Numbered from the stretch's first letter, positions 1 to 9,004 are shown. The stretch: DNA of 25,945 bases from an uncultured Eubacterium sp. (GCA_900548465.1 URKY01000035.1:1-25945); one strand, 5' to 3'. Notes: generated by a model not told the origin, from the sequence alone. Numbers and translations are program-made.

Positions 1-1
1 A

Positions 2-1345
2 AACAGACCGAAGATTTCTAAAGAGCCGGTTTGGCAGTTAGACATAAAATACGCAGGCATTTCAAGAAAAGAAAAAATGAAAAAGGTAAGAGAAAAAATG
101 GAAGAAGCAGGAGCAGATGTTTTTATTGATGCTGCACTTGATGAAATTGCATGGCTGTTAAATCTGAGAGGAAACGATATAGCTTACACACCTGTGTTTT
201 TGTCATACATGATAATAAGAGAAGGTATGGCAATACTATGCATTCACAGAGAAGTCGTCTCAGAAAAAATAAAGGATGAACTAAAAGAGGATGGAATTGA
301 AATTGCAGAGTATGAGGAAATATATAAGTTAGCAGATGAAATATCAGATAAAGAAAAAGTTTTATATGACAGTAGCAGTATAAATTATAATTTATATGAT
401 TCAATAAATAAAAATGCAACTATTATTAATAGAGAAAGTCCCATAGCCTTAATGAAAGCAATGAAGAATCCGGTTGAAGTAGAAAACATAAAAGGGGCTC
501 ACATTAAAGATGGTGTGGCAATGTGTAAATTCATTTACTGGTTGAAGAAAAATGTACCTTTGGGAAATGTGTCAGAAATAAGTGCAGCAGGGAAGCTTGT
601 GGAATTCAGAGCACAGCAGGAAGGTTTTTTAGACCAGAGTTTTGCACCTATATTCGGTTATGGAGAGCATGGAGCTATTATACATTATTCGGCAACAGAA
701 GAAAGTAATGTAATCATGAAAAGCAAGGGATTGTGTCTTATTGACACGGGAGCACATTATAATGATGGAACAACGGATATTACAAGGACAGTAGTACTTG
801 GAGAATTAACACAGGAAGAGAGAGAGGCATTTACAATTGTTTTAAAGGGTAATCTTAATCTTGCAAATACAAAATTTAAATATGGAACAACAGGCACCAA
901 CGTTGACTGTATAGCAAGAAGACCCCTTTGGGAAAAAGAGATGGATTTTAATCATGGAACCGGTCATGGTGTAGGATATATTCTTGGAGTTCACGAAGGA
1001 CCACAAAATATAAGCAGAAACAGTAAAAACACAACAAAGCTGGAGGAAGGAATGATAGTGTCAGATGAGCCGGGAGTATATAAAGAAGGTAAATTTGGCA
1101 TAAGGCACGAAAATCTATTGTTGTGCAAAAAGGAATTATTGAATGAATATGGACAGTTTATGGGATTTGATACATTGACAATGGTACCATTTGATTTAGA
1201 AGGAATTGACATTTCTTTAATGACAGAAGAGGAAATTGATTATTTAAATAATTACCATAAAAAAGTATGGGAAAACATATCTCCATACCTTAACGAAGAA
1301 GAAAAACAGTGGCTGAAAAAACGTACATGGAAATTACAAAAATAA
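2..1345 (+). CDS. Aminopeptidase P (Xaa-Pro aminopeptidase), 5' end cut by window
   Basis: M24-family metallopeptidase that removes an N-terminal residue preceding proline; expected to be cytoplasmic. The frame is open from base 2, and upstream of the first ATG (77) it already reads family sequence (NRPKISKEPVWQLDIKYAG), so the gene starts outside the window and about 150 N-terminal residues are missing. The 447 residues present cover the end of the middle creatinase-like domain (SLDEIAWLLNLRGND-like segment) and the whole pita-bread catalytic domain. All five metal ligands are visible: Asp codons at 743 and 776 (IDTGAH and TTDITRT), His at 965 (HGTGHG), Glu at 1067 (DEPGVY) and Glu at 1109 (GIRHEN). 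The spacing and the C-terminal PFDLEGIDISLMTEEE/LNNYH block match the long XPNPEP1-like type rather than short PepQ. No terminator is seen before the next gene. Confidence 0.95.
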   Translation, partial: NRPKISKEPVWQLDIKYAGISRKEKMKKVREKMEEAGADVFIDAALDEIAWLLNLRGNDIAYTPVFLSYMIIREGMAILCIHREVVSEKIKDELKEDGIEIAEYEEIYKLADEISDKEKVLYDSSSINYNLYDSINKNATIINRESPIALMKAMKNPVEVENIKGAHIKDGVAMCKFIYWLKKNVPLGNVSEISAAGKLVEFRAQQEGFLDQSFAPIFGYGEHGAIIHYSATEESNVIMKSKGLCLIDTGAHYNDGTTDITRTVVLGELTQEEREAFTIVLKGNLNLANTKFKYGTTGTNVDCIARRPLWEKEMDFNHGTGHGVGYILGVHEGPQNISRNSKNTTKLEEGMIVSDEPGVYKEGKFGIRHENLLLCKKELLNEYGQFMGFDTLTMVPFDLEGIDISLMTEEEIDYLNNYHKKVWENISPYLNEEEKQWLKKRTWKLQK

Positions 1346-1461
1346 AAAATACAAACCTAACAGAAAAAAGTGTACTTTAAAAAGAAGCGGAGAAATAGTA
1401 GATTAGTTATAAGAGAATATGAAAAGGCAACGGTGCAATCTTAAAAAAGGAGGAAAGTAAA

Positions 1462-4400
1462 ATGAACGGAAAATTAAAAAAGTGGGTTGCAGTGGTATTG
1501 TCGTTGGCTATGGTGTTTGCCGGTCCGTATATGGGCAACACAAAAACAGATGTAAAGGCTGATGATGTGGAAACTAAAGGCAATTTAGCCGACAAAGTAA
1601 CAGGAACATGGTCTTATTGGGATGGCTCAAAGGATGTTGTTCAAACAAATGCAATGTTATTGGAGAAACTTCCAACAAGAGCAAACAAAGGTGTGACAAG
1701 ATGGACTACAGACAATTATGATGCCAATACCGGAGCATTGGATATTGGTGGATTTGCAACATCAACTATGTGGCAGTATTCTAACAGTAAGTTTGGAAAC
1801 AGCTTATATGCAATTCCTTTGTCATATAGACCAAATGCAGGAGGTATTTTTGTAACAAAGCCAAGTACAGTGAGAATTGATACAACATTGTTACAGCAAC
1901 AGCCGGAGGATGGATCTCTTACTGATTTTAATTTGGGAACGGATTATATATTTGATAGCAGTAAGGGAGATAAGGTAACTGAGTGGTCTACGGATATAGT
2001 AATGGAAAAGTCAGGTGATCCTTCCACATATATGAAGGTCATTATGACTCAGGGAAGTCCTTTTACATTTGTAGAACTTACAGGTTCAACTAAAGCAAAT
2101 CTTTTAAGGAAGAGAACAACACTTCCAAGTGCCATATCATACTACAATGGAAGCAGTATAGAAGATTCAACAATGCTGGTGCTTAGAACTTTTGATAATC
2201 AGGATCAGGTTACAGGATATAGCCAATATGATTATTATGCATTATATCTTCCGGAAGGTACGACTGTTAGTCAGGCGGGTAACTCCGGCGTAAATGGAAT
2301 TGGTCAATTAATATTTGACCTTCCAAGTGATAGAACATACTACACATTCTCATGGTTATGTGAGTCGATGGATCAGAATGATGATGCAGCAAAGAAAATC
2401 GCTGAAAAATATCAGGATTATGCATACAACTTTATAACAGACACAAGCACATCATTTACATATGATAAAACTACAAGCACAATTACAACAGAATACAAGT
2501 ATGAATTTGATAAAAAGGCTGAAAGTAAAAAAGATGGAACGATAATGGGTATATTACCACATCAGTACAAAAATATGAGTGGATATACTTTCCTTGACAA
2601 TGTTGCCAGAACTATAAGAGGCAACATGAAATACCTTGAAGGTGATAAATACACAACAACTTTGAAGTATACGGGAATTTTGCCTTCAATGCCGGGAATT
2701 GATTCATATGACAACTCAACATTAAAAGGTTATGTTGAAGATTTTATGACAGACTATGGTCCTTCAGATACAGCAGTTACAAAAGAGGATTATAGTGTAA
2801 ACACATACGATACAGGCAAGAAAATGAACAGGGCTATTCAGGTTATGGAAGCTGCAGAAGCATGTGGAGATACTGAAGATGCAGACAAATTATTAAAAGG
2901 TCTTGAAGCAGAACTTGAAGATTGGTTTACATGGACAGGTGAGGATGATGAGAAATATTTTTATTACGATAAAGAAGTAGGAAGCCTTTTTGGATTTCCA
3001 CAGGCTTATTATACAGTAGACGGTATGACCGATCATCATTTCCATTATGGATATTTCATTCAGGCAGCAGCTCAGGTTACATTAAGAAATCCGTCTTTTG
3101 CAAAAAAATACGGAAATATTATTAATGAATTAATTGGTGATATTGCAACAGATACACAGAATACACCGGATTCCAGGTATCCGTTCCTTAGATATTTTTC
3201 AACATGGGAAGGTCATTCATGGGCATCAGGTCATGCGAACTTTGCAGATGGAAACAATCAGGAATCAAGTTCAGAGGCAACAAACGCATGGGCAGCATTA
3301 ATACTTTATGGACAGGCAACTAATAACGAAAAATTAACAGAACTTGGAATATATCTGTATGAAACAGAAATTTCCTCAATATATAATTATTGGTTTGATA
3401 TAGATGGAGATGTATTAGATTCAACATATAAGCAGACATCAACGGTAGACTCATCACTTCCTAAATACATACAGGCATCTATGATTTGGGGTGGTAAGTA
3501 TACATATGCAACATGGTGGACGGCAGAACCATTGCAGATACAGGGAATTAACATTCTCCCTATGACATCAGCATCATTCTATTATGCAGCTAACAAAGAC
3601 TATATAATAAATAACTGGAAGACTGCAAATGATAACGAAAAGAGTTACACAGGTGATGATAAGAACGAGAAACGCTGGAATGAAATATGGAGTGAATATT
3701 TAGCAATTGCAGATCCTGAAAAGGCAGAAAAGTACTTTGATACGGAATGTGATCCGGAAGCAGGAGAATCAAAAGCTCATGCATTCCATTACATTATGTC
3801 TCTTCAGAAAGCAGGAACACCTGATTTATCAGTAACTAGTGATACAGCACTTAGCAGCGTCTTCAAAAACGAAGATGACGAACGGACATATGTTGTTTAC
3901 AATACAGAAGATACTGAAAAGACAGTTACATTTTCTGATGGAACAACAGCAGTGGCAAAACCACATGAAATGACAACAATGTCAGATTCAACAGATCAAC
4001 CTGTTGGCAAATCCACATACAAGGTTGAACATTATGTGTCTGACGGAAATGGCGGTTATGTATTATTCCAGACTGACACAAAGGTTGCAAAGGTCGGAAA
4101 TGAAGTTATCGCAGAACCTAAAACATTTGCAGGTTATAAAGTAAACCTTCAGACAGAAGGAACAGTAGAAAAGGACGTAGTAAGTGAAGATGGTTCACTG
4201 GTTCTTAAACTGTATTATGATGTATATACGGAAAAACCAACAACACCTGCAGAAGATAGTAGTAAATATACAAAGTTAGGAACAAGTGGTGGACTTGATA
4301 TTTCATACTATATTTTACAGGATGATTTTGGCATAGCAGTAAAATTGCTGGATGCCGGAAACACATTCTATGTTGAATATAGCGGCGTGTATAATAAAGA

Positions 4401-5307
4401 CAATACTAAGGGTTACCTTAATAAGAATGAGACAGCCGGAAATGTATATGGTGGTGTTTACAAGTTCAATCCAAATACTTTGAATAAGGATGCTTATAAT
4501 ACTGTTAAGTTGCAAAGCAATGGTAAAAATGTATATATAATTATCAAATATGGAGAACCAACAGAAGCACCGGACATTTCAGATTACGAAGGTGAAGTTG
4601 AAACACCGGATCCGAAACTTCCAACTGAGGCTACAGGATTAGCATTAGGAAATCCAAAGTATAATGTTCTTATGGTATCATTTAATGATGCAGATAAGAC
4701 AAAAGAACAGACCTATAATGTATATGTAGATGGCGAAAAGAAATTATCAGAAGTAAAGGCAGGTATGTATACTATTGAGGAAATTGGCGCAGGAAGAGTT
4801 ACGGTAAAGGTTACTGCTGTATATAATAACAAGGAATCAGAAGGCGTAAGTGGAAAAGTTAAAATTACAGGAAAAGTAGTTGAAAAACCTACAGAAAAGC
4901 CAACAGAAAAGCCAACAGAAAAGCCAACAGAAAAACCTACGGAAACTACTGCAAAGCAGGATGGTGTATCAACTGTGCAGTCAACGACAAAGGCACAGGG
5001 GGTTAAGAAAACGACAGTTAAGCCTTCAGTAAAACTTGGAAGAACAAAAGTGAAGAAAGCTGTAATAAAGAAAAAAGCGGCAACAAAGATAAACATATCA
5101 TTTAAGAAAATCAAAGGTGCTACAAAGTACCGGATACAGATTTCCAAGACAAAGAGGTTTAAGAAAGTACTTATTAAAAAGACGGTTAATAAAGTGACTG
5201 TAAACTTTAAGAATAAGAAACTTAAGAAAAACAGAAAACTCTATGTAAGAGTAAAGGCTGTGGGAGCTTTTAAGTGGTCGAAACCAAAGAAAGTTAAATT
5301 TAAATAA
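1462..5307 (+). CDS. Secreted GH81 endo-beta-1,3-glucanase, multidomain
   Basis: Predicted extracellular laminarinase/curdlanase cutting beta-1,3-glucans (fungal wall, callose, cereal or algal glucan). AAGGAGG at 1447-1453 sets the ATG. Residues 1-33 are a signal peptide (KLKKW, hydrophobic core, VKA before DD). Residues about 60-800 are the GH81 catalytic unit: SLYAIPLSYRPNAGG early, DHHFHYG at 524-530, then GHSWASG and NQESSSEA with E601 and E605. Asp524/Glu601/Glu605 have the same 77/81 spacing as the catalytically important residues I recall for Thermobifida fusca Lam81A. After it come a MucBP/InlB-like beta domain (about 851-922, YKVEHY to LKLYYD), an unassigned Tyr/Asn-rich domain (about 934-1031), an Fn3-like domain (about 1053-1137), a KPTE-repeat linker (1141-1162) and a very basic Fn3-like C-terminus (about 1190-1281) of the sort seen in Lachnospiraceae secreted proteins. 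No LPXTG or dockerin. Single-gene unit. Confidence 0.93.
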   Translation: MNGKLKKWVAVVLSLAMVFAGPYMGNTKTDVKADDVETKGNLADKVTGTWSYWDGSKDVVQTNAMLLEKLPTRANKGVTRWTTDNYDANTGALDIGGFATSTMWQYSNSKFGNSLYAIPLSYRPNAGGIFVTKPSTVRIDTTLLQQQPEDGSLTDFNLGTDYIFDSSKGDKVTEWSTDIVMEKSGDPSTYMKVIMTQGSPFTFVELTGSTKANLLRKRTTLPSAISYYNGSSIEDSTMLVLRTFDNQDQVTGYSQYDYYALYLPEGTTVSQAGNSGVNGIGQLIFDLPSDRTYYTFSWLCESMDQNDDAAKKIAEKYQDYAYNFITDTSTSFTYDKTTSTITTEYKYEFDKKAESKKDGTIMGILPHQYKNMSGYTFLDNVARTIRGNMKYLEGDKYTTTLKYTGILPSMPGIDSYDNSTLKGYVEDFMTDYGPSDTAVTKEDYSVNTYDTGKKMNRAIQVMEAAEACGDTEDADKLLKGLEAELEDWFTWTGEDDEKYFYYDKEVGSLFGFPQAYYTVDGMTDHHFHYGYFIQAAAQVTLRNPSFAKKYGNIINELIGDIATDTQNTPDSRYPFLRYFSTWEGHSWASGHANFADGNNQESSSEATNAWAALILYGQATNNEKLTELGIYLYETEISSIYNYWFDIDGDVLDSTYKQTSTVDSSLPKYIQASMIWGGKYTYATWWTAEPLQIQGINILPMTSASFYYAANKDYIINNWKTANDNEKSYTGDDKNEKRWNEIWSEYLAIADPEKAEKYFDTECDPEAGESKAHAFHYIMSLQKAGTPDLSVTSDTALSSVFKNEDDERTYVVYNTEDTEKTVTFSDGTTAVAKPHEMTTMSDSTDQPVGKSTYKVEHYVSDGNGGYVLFQTDTKVAKVGNEVIAEPKTFAGYKVNLQTEGTVEKDVVSEDGSLVLKLYYDVYTEKPTTPAEDSSKYTKLGTSGGLDISYYILQDDFGIAVKLLDAGNTFYVEYSGVYNKDNTKGYLNKNETAGNVYGGVYKFNPNTLNKDAYNTVKLQSNGKNVYIIIKYGEPTEAPDISDYEGEVETPDPKLPTEATGLALGNPKYNVLMVSFNDADKTKEQTYNVYVDGEKKLSEVKAGMYTIEEIGAGRVTVKVTAVYNNKESEGVSGKVKITGKVVEKPTEKPTEKPTEKPTEKPTETTAKQDGVSTVQSTTKAQGVKKTTVKPSVKLGRTKVKKAVIKKKAATKINISFKKIKGATKYRIQISKTKRFKKVLIKKTVNKVTVNFKNKKLKKNRKLYVRVKAVGAFKWSKPKKVKFK
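4882..4941 (+). repeat. 12-bp tandem repeat encoding EKPT linker
   Basis: Five direct 12-base units (GAAAARCCWACR type) inside the glucanase gene. The middle three are identical (GAAAAGCCAACA); the two outer ones read GAAAAACCTACA and GAAAAACCTACG. They encode a Glu-Lys-Pro-Thr linker between the last folded modules. Near-identity at the DNA level makes copy-number change by slippage likely. Confidence 0.95.
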
Positions 5308-5322
5308 TTAACCGATTATAAT

Positions 5323-5366
5323 AAACCCATATTCAGGTGGTAATAGCTGCCTGAATATGGGTTTTT
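5323..5366 (+). terminator. Rho-independent terminator after the glucanase gene
   Basis: Perfect 15-bp stem, AAACCCATATTCAGG (5323-5337) with CCTGAATATGGGTTT (5350-5364), 12-base loop, T run from 5362. It lies 15 bases after the stop. Confidence 0.93.
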
Positions 5367-5391
5367 ACGTATTTAAAACTTTTATGAAACG

Positions 5392-5420
5392 TTGAAAAAA
5401 AATATATATTAGTGTAGAAT
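5392..5420 (+). promoter_or_regulatory. SigA-type promoter for the HAD-CDF operon
   Basis: TTGAAA (5392-5397), 17-base spacer, TAGAAT (5415-5420), followed by AAGGAG and the ATG at 5446. It lies just past the preceding terminator. Confidence 0.75.
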
Positions 5421-5445
5421 TGACTTGATTATAAGGAGATAAAAT

Positions 5446-6255
5446 ATGGGGAAATTTTCAGGATATCTCATCTGTACGGATTGTGACGGAACATTAACAT
5501 ATGAACCGGGAAAGGTATCAGATGTGAATGCAGAGGCAATTAAATATTTTCAAAATGAGGGCGGATTATTTACACTGGCAACAGGGAGATTTCCCGACCA
5601 TGCAAAATTATTTGAAGACCGATTTAAGATAAATGCACCGATGGTTTCGGTAAATGGCGCTATCATTTATGATGAAAAGAATAACAAACTTATAGAAAAG
5701 TGGCCTATGGACAAGTGGGATTGTTATGAGGTATTGTCATATGCACATAGCAATTTTCCTAAGGGATGGGACTACTGGCTAAATGGAATAAATGAAAATC
5801 AGGAGTTCTTTGGCTTTGGGTATAAACCGTTAGAAAATACCCCCGGAGATGGAAGTCTGAAAAAGGCATTTGAATCCTTTAATGGGGAAATGTTAAAAAT
5901 GGTTATAGTCCAGTCGGAAGATATGACTCCTGTTATTCAGAAAAGTTTCAGGGAAAAATTCGGTGACAGATTCAGGTTCGATACAAGTTGGCCTAATGGG
6001 CTTGAAATACAGAGTATTAATAGTGGAAAAGGAATTGCAGTTCAATATTTAAAGGAACATTTAGAGACCAATATACATACAACTATTGGTATAGGAGATT
6101 ACGAAAATGATATAACATTATTGGAATGCTCTGATATAGGTTATGCTGTTAGTAATGCAATTGAATCAGTAAAAAAAGTGGCAGACAAAATAACAGTATC
6201 TAATACAGAAAACGCAATAGCTAAAGTCATTTACGACTTGGAAAGAGGTATGTGA
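5446..6255 (+). CDS. HAD superfamily (Cof-type, class IIB) phosphatase
   Basis: Cytoplasmic Mg-dependent phosphohydrolase, probably acting on a sugar phosphate or similar small phosphoester; the substrate cannot be read from sequence. The four HAD motifs are intact: DCDGT with D12 (nucleophile) and D14 (acid/base), T46 in TLATGR, K195 in SGKG, and GDYEND with D218 and D222. The long insert between motifs II and III is the C2 cap of Cof-type enzymes. Length 269 aa is normal for the family. AAGGAG at 5433-5438 sets the start. It is the first gene of a three-gene unit; its TGA overlaps the next ATG by one base, implying translational coupling. Confidence 0.9.
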   Translation: MGKFSGYLICTDCDGTLTYEPGKVSDVNAEAIKYFQNEGGLFTLATGRFPDHAKLFEDRFKINAPMVSVNGAIIYDEKNNKLIEKWPMDKWDCYEVLSYAHSNFPKGWDYWLNGINENQEFFGFGYKPLENTPGDGSLKKAFESFNGEMLKMVIVQSEDMTPVIQKSFREKFGDRFRFDTSWPNGLEIQSINSGKGIAVQYLKEHLETNIHTTIGIGDYENDITLLECSDIGYAVSNAIESVKKVADKITVSNTENAIAKVIYDLERGM

Positions 6256-6647
6256 TGAATAAAAATAAAAAAATATTAATGGCAAGTATTACAATAGTAG
6301 TGGTAATTGCTCTGGTAATAGTGATGGCAGTAGAAATGGGAAAGGCTCATAAAACAAGTGATAATACAACAACCAAAGAAGAGAAAACAGTAAATAACAT
6401 AACAACAATGGCAGAGGATATTACTACATCAAAGGATGTGGATGTTAAACCTGATGATATAGAAACTACCGGCAAAAAATCTAAAAAGAAAAAAGATGAT
6501 GATTACTGGAAGAAGGTTCAGGTAATTGAGGATGCAAATGAAAATGAATCCAGAACAGAAAAAAATGGCGAAGTGGCAACGAAAAAAGATGGTAGTGTAG
6601 ATGACGGATGGTCACCTGTAGTTTCACCAGATGATTTAGAAAAATAA
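6255..6647 (+). CDS. Small membrane-anchored hypothetical protein
   Basis: Function not recognised. The start taken is the ATG at 6255, overlapping the upstream TGA (TGATG) with AGAGG six bases before it; a GTG one codon earlier is too close to that site. The 130-aa product has a short basic N-terminus (NKNKK), one hydrophobic helix at about residues 6-26, then roughly 100 residues of low-complexity, Thr-, Lys- and Asp-rich polar sequence with a KKSKKKKDDD patch, ending in GWSPVVSPDDLEK. The likely topology is N-in with the tail outside, or an uncleaved signal anchor. No cysteine or lipobox. The tail is probably disordered. Its position between a phosphatase and a metal exporter suggests co-expression but not a defined role. 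Confidence 0.7.
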   Translation: MNKNKKILMASITIVVVIALVIVMAVEMGKAHKTSDNTTTKEEKTVNNITTMAEDITTSKDVDVKPDDIETTGKKSKKKKDDDYWKKVQVIEDANENESRTEKNGEVATKKDGSVDDGWSPVVSPDDLEK

Positions 6648-6663
6648 TAGTAGGAGATAGATT

Positions 6664-7563
6664 ATGAATGATGAGGAAGTAGTGAAAACTGCAGTAAAGG
6701 TATCCACTGTGAGCATTGTAGTGAATGTTACCTTAAGTTTATTGAAACTGGCAGCAGGTATTATAGGACAATCAATGGCAATGCTTTCTGATGCAATACA
6801 TTCTTTATCAGATGTTGTTGGTTCCGTTATAGTAATAATTGGTGTGAAAATTGCTAAAAAGAAAGAAGATCATGAACATCAGTATGGACATGACAAAATA
6901 GAATGCCTTGCATCTTTAGCTTTAGGGGCAATTCTTCTGTGTACAGGAGTTTTTCTTATATATGAGGGAGTAAAGAAAATTGCTACCGGAGAGCATATAA
7001 GTACTCCGGGTGTTATAGCATTAATAGCAGCCATTGTTTCTATTGTGACTAAAGAAGCAATGTATTGGTATACAAAAATAAATGCTAAAAAAATTAATTC
7101 AGATGCATTGAAAGCGGAAGCATGGCATCACCGTTCAGATGCACTTTCCTCTGTTGGAAGTTTGATTGGTATTGGTGGAGCAATGTTGGGATTAAAATTA
7201 TTGGATCCCATTATGGCAGGTATTATCGGAGCGTTAATTATAAAGGTTGCAATTGATATTTCAAAAGAGGCTGTAGATAAGATGATTGACAAGGCATGTG
7301 ATGATGAAATAGAAGAAGAAATGGAGAAACAGGTTCTTGCTGTAGATGGTGTCATGGGACTTGACTTAATTAAAACCAGGATGTTTGGCACAAAGATTTA
7401 TGTGGATATTGAGATAAGTGCAGATGGTAATCTTCTACTTAGTGAATCTCATCATATTGCAGAGGACGTTCATGATGTAATAGAAGAAAAATTTCCAGAG
7501 GTAAAACATTGTACTGTTCATGTTAATCCTTATGGATATAAACATAGAAAAAATGAGATTTAA
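6664..7563 (+). CDS. Cation diffusion facilitator (CDF) metal efflux transporter
   Basis: Inner-membrane, proton-coupled divalent metal exporter, 299 aa, usual CDF length, with about six membrane helices and a C-terminal cytoplasmic dimerisation domain (from about 210; GVMGLDLIKTRMFG, VHDVIEEKFPEVKHCTVHVNP). The transport-site residues are H46 and D50 in helix 2 (SDAIHSLSD, with D43 nearby) and H155 and D159 in helix 5 (AWHHRSDA). The short DHEHQYGHDKIE segment follows helix 2. An HD-HD site fits Zn, but the sequence also resembles Bacillus CDF proteins involved in Mn or Fe efflux, so the metal is left open. AGGAG at 6652-6656 precedes the ATG. Last gene of the operon, followed by a terminator. 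Confidence 0.93.
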   Translation: MNDEEVVKTAVKVSTVSIVVNVTLSLLKLAAGIIGQSMAMLSDAIHSLSDVVGSVIVIIGVKIAKKKEDHEHQYGHDKIECLASLALGAILLCTGVFLIYEGVKKIATGEHISTPGVIALIAAIVSIVTKEAMYWYTKINAKKINSDALKAEAWHHRSDALSSVGSLIGIGGAMLGLKLLDPIMAGIIGALIIKVAIDISKEAVDKMIDKACDDEIEEEMEKQVLAVDGVMGLDLIKTRMFGTKIYVDIEISADGNLLLSESHHIAEDVHDVIEEKFPEVKHCTVHVNPYGYKHRKNEI

Positions 7564-7614
7564 AATAAAAAAGGATAAAATGTGGTAAAATTCAACAAAA
7601 AGTTGTAAAATAAG

Positions 7615-7643
7615 AAATAGTCGGTTTACATCGACTATTTTTT
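7615..7643 (+). terminator. Terminator after the CDF gene, overlapping the rpoD promoter
   Basis: Perfect 9-bp stem AAATAGTCG (7615-7623) with CGACTATTT (7632-7640), 8-base loop GTTTACAT, six consecutive T from 7638 to 7643. Confidence 0.88.
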
Positions 7644-7652
7644 GTGTATAAT
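7625..7652 (+). promoter_or_regulatory. rpoD promoter, -35 inside the terminator loop
   Basis: TTTACA (7625-7630), 16-base spacer, TATAAT (7647-7652). The -35 box is the loop of the upstream terminator and the spacer contains its 3' arm and T run. The predicted transcript start lies near 7659, giving a leader of about 60 bases before the TTG start. Confidence 0.75.
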
Positions 7653-7717
7653 ATATCTTGGACCGACAGATACTTTAACGAGAAAAATAGTTTCGGTTTA
7701 ATAGAAAGGATACTGTA

Positions 7718-8962
7718 TTGAAACAACAAGAATTTAATCAAAAAATTGAAGAACTAGTTGAACTTGGTCATGACAAAGACGACCGATTGACTATAAAGGA
7801 AGTGAAAGATTTCTTCGCAGATGTTAATCTTACTGCAAAGCAGGAAGCATCTGTAGTAGAAAAACTGCTTGAAAAGAAAATAAAAGTCGAAATCGGTGAC
7901 AATGCAGAATCTGAAAGTACAGAGGCAGAAGTAAAAGGAGAAGCTCCGGAGGAAGAAGAAATGGTAGAAATGAGCGTAAGTCTCATTACTGATGTAGAAG
8001 ATCCTACTGATGAAGAGCTGGCTTCTGTAGCAGAGGATGAAGATGATTTGCTGGAACCTGCAGACGAGAATTTTAGTAATGATGAAGAAGAAACAGTAGA
8101 ATTGGATGCTGTAGATTTGCTCGAGGGTGTAGGAACAGAAGATCCTGTTAGAATGTACTTGAAAGAGATTGGTACAGTGGCTTTGTTGACAGCGGAAGAG
8201 GAACTTGAACTTGCAAAGAAAAAAAGTGAAGGTGATCCTGTCGCAAAAGAAAAGTTAATAGAGGCAAACTTACGTCTTGTAGTTAGTATTGCAAAAAGAT
8301 ACACAGGACGTGGAATGAGTTTTCTTGATTTAGTTCAGGAGGGAAATCTTGGACTTATTAAAGGTGTAGAAAAATTCGATTATACAAAGGGGTATAAGTT
8401 AAGTACATATGCTACATGGTGGATTAGACAGTCGGTTACAAGAGCTTTAGCTGACCATGCAAGGACAATTCGTGTACCTGTTCATATGGTAGAAACTATA
8501 AATAGGATGTCTAAAATGCAGCGTAAGCTTACATTAGAATTGGGATATGAGCCATCCACAAAAGAGTTGGCAGATCATTTGGATATGACAGAAGAAAAGG
8601 TTCTGGAAATAATGCAGATTGCAAGAGAACCGGCATCTTTGGAAACTCCGATTGGTGAAGAGGACGATTCAAATCTGGGAGATTTTGTTGCCGACAACAA
8701 TACTGTTACACCGGAGGCTAACATTGAATCTGTTATGCTTAGGGAACATATTGATGTATTGTTACAGGATTTAAAAGACCGTGAAAGAGAAGTTATCATA
8801 TTAAGATTTGGTCTTAGAGACGGTCATCCAAGAACTCTTGAAGAAGTAGGAAAGATTTTCTGTGTAACAAGAGAACGTATCAGACAGATCGAAGCAAAAG
8901 CATTAAGAAAATTAAGAAATCCTGTAAGAAGTAAGAAAATTAAGGACTTCCTAGGAGAGTAA
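7718..8962 (+). CDS. rpoD: Primary RNA polymerase sigma factor (sigma-70/SigA)
   Basis: Housekeeping sigma factor directing RNA polymerase to -35/-10 promoters. TTG start at 7718, supported by AAAGGA (7705-7710); the next in-frame ATG would remove region 1.1. Order: region 1.1-like helix domain (about 1-60), very acidic linker (about 65-135), region 1.2 from [11 protein letters not shown] at 142, region 2 ([26 protein letters not shown]; the -10-reading [17 protein letters not shown]), region 3, and region 4 with the helix-turn-helix [18 protein letters not shown]. Length 414 aa is typical for Clostridia. In region 4 the usual EF-N/G before VTRER reads IFCVTRER, a small departure. dnaG, the usual upstream partner in Firmicutes, is absent; a metal transporter sits there instead. 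Confidence 0.97.
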   Translation: MKQQEFNQKIEELVELGHDKDDRLTIKEVKDFFADVNLTAKQEASVVEKLLEKKIKVEIGDNAESESTEAEVKGEAPEEEEMVEMSVSLITDVEDPTDEELASVAEDEDDLLEPADENFSNDEEETVELDAVDLLEGVGTEDPVRMYLKEIGTVALLTAEEELELAKKKSEGDPVAKEKLIEANLRLVVSIAKRYTGRGMSFLDLVQEGNLGLIKGVEKFDYTKGYKLSTYATWWIRQSVTRALADHARTIRVPVHMVETINRMSKMQRKLTLELGYEPSTKELADHLDMTEEKVLEIMQIAREPASLETPIGEEDDSNLGDFVADNNTVTPEANIESVMLREHIDVLLQDLKDREREVIILRFGLRDGHPRTLEEVGKIFCVTRERIRQIEAKALRKLRNPVRSKKIKDFLGE

Positions 8963-9004
8963 AGTTAAAAAAATAAAAAATATAGCAAACAAACTTAATT
9001 TTAT

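Noticed and set aside
1346..1461. Promoter or terminator between the aminopeptidase and glucanase genes
   Set aside because: Only A-rich sequence; AAAGTGTACTTT (about 1368-1379) is a palindrome without a usable loop or T run, and no -35/-10 pair with proper spacing is convincing.
4713..5147. Minus-strand ORF with repeated VGFS peptide opposite the glucanase gene
   Set aside because: It is the reverse reading of the KPTE repeat and Lys-rich tail; no ribosome binding site and no family resemblance.
7768..8304. 178-codon Ser-rich minus-strand ORF opposite rpoD
   Set aside because: The serine runs mirror the GAA/GAT-rich acidic linker of RpoD; a shadow frame.
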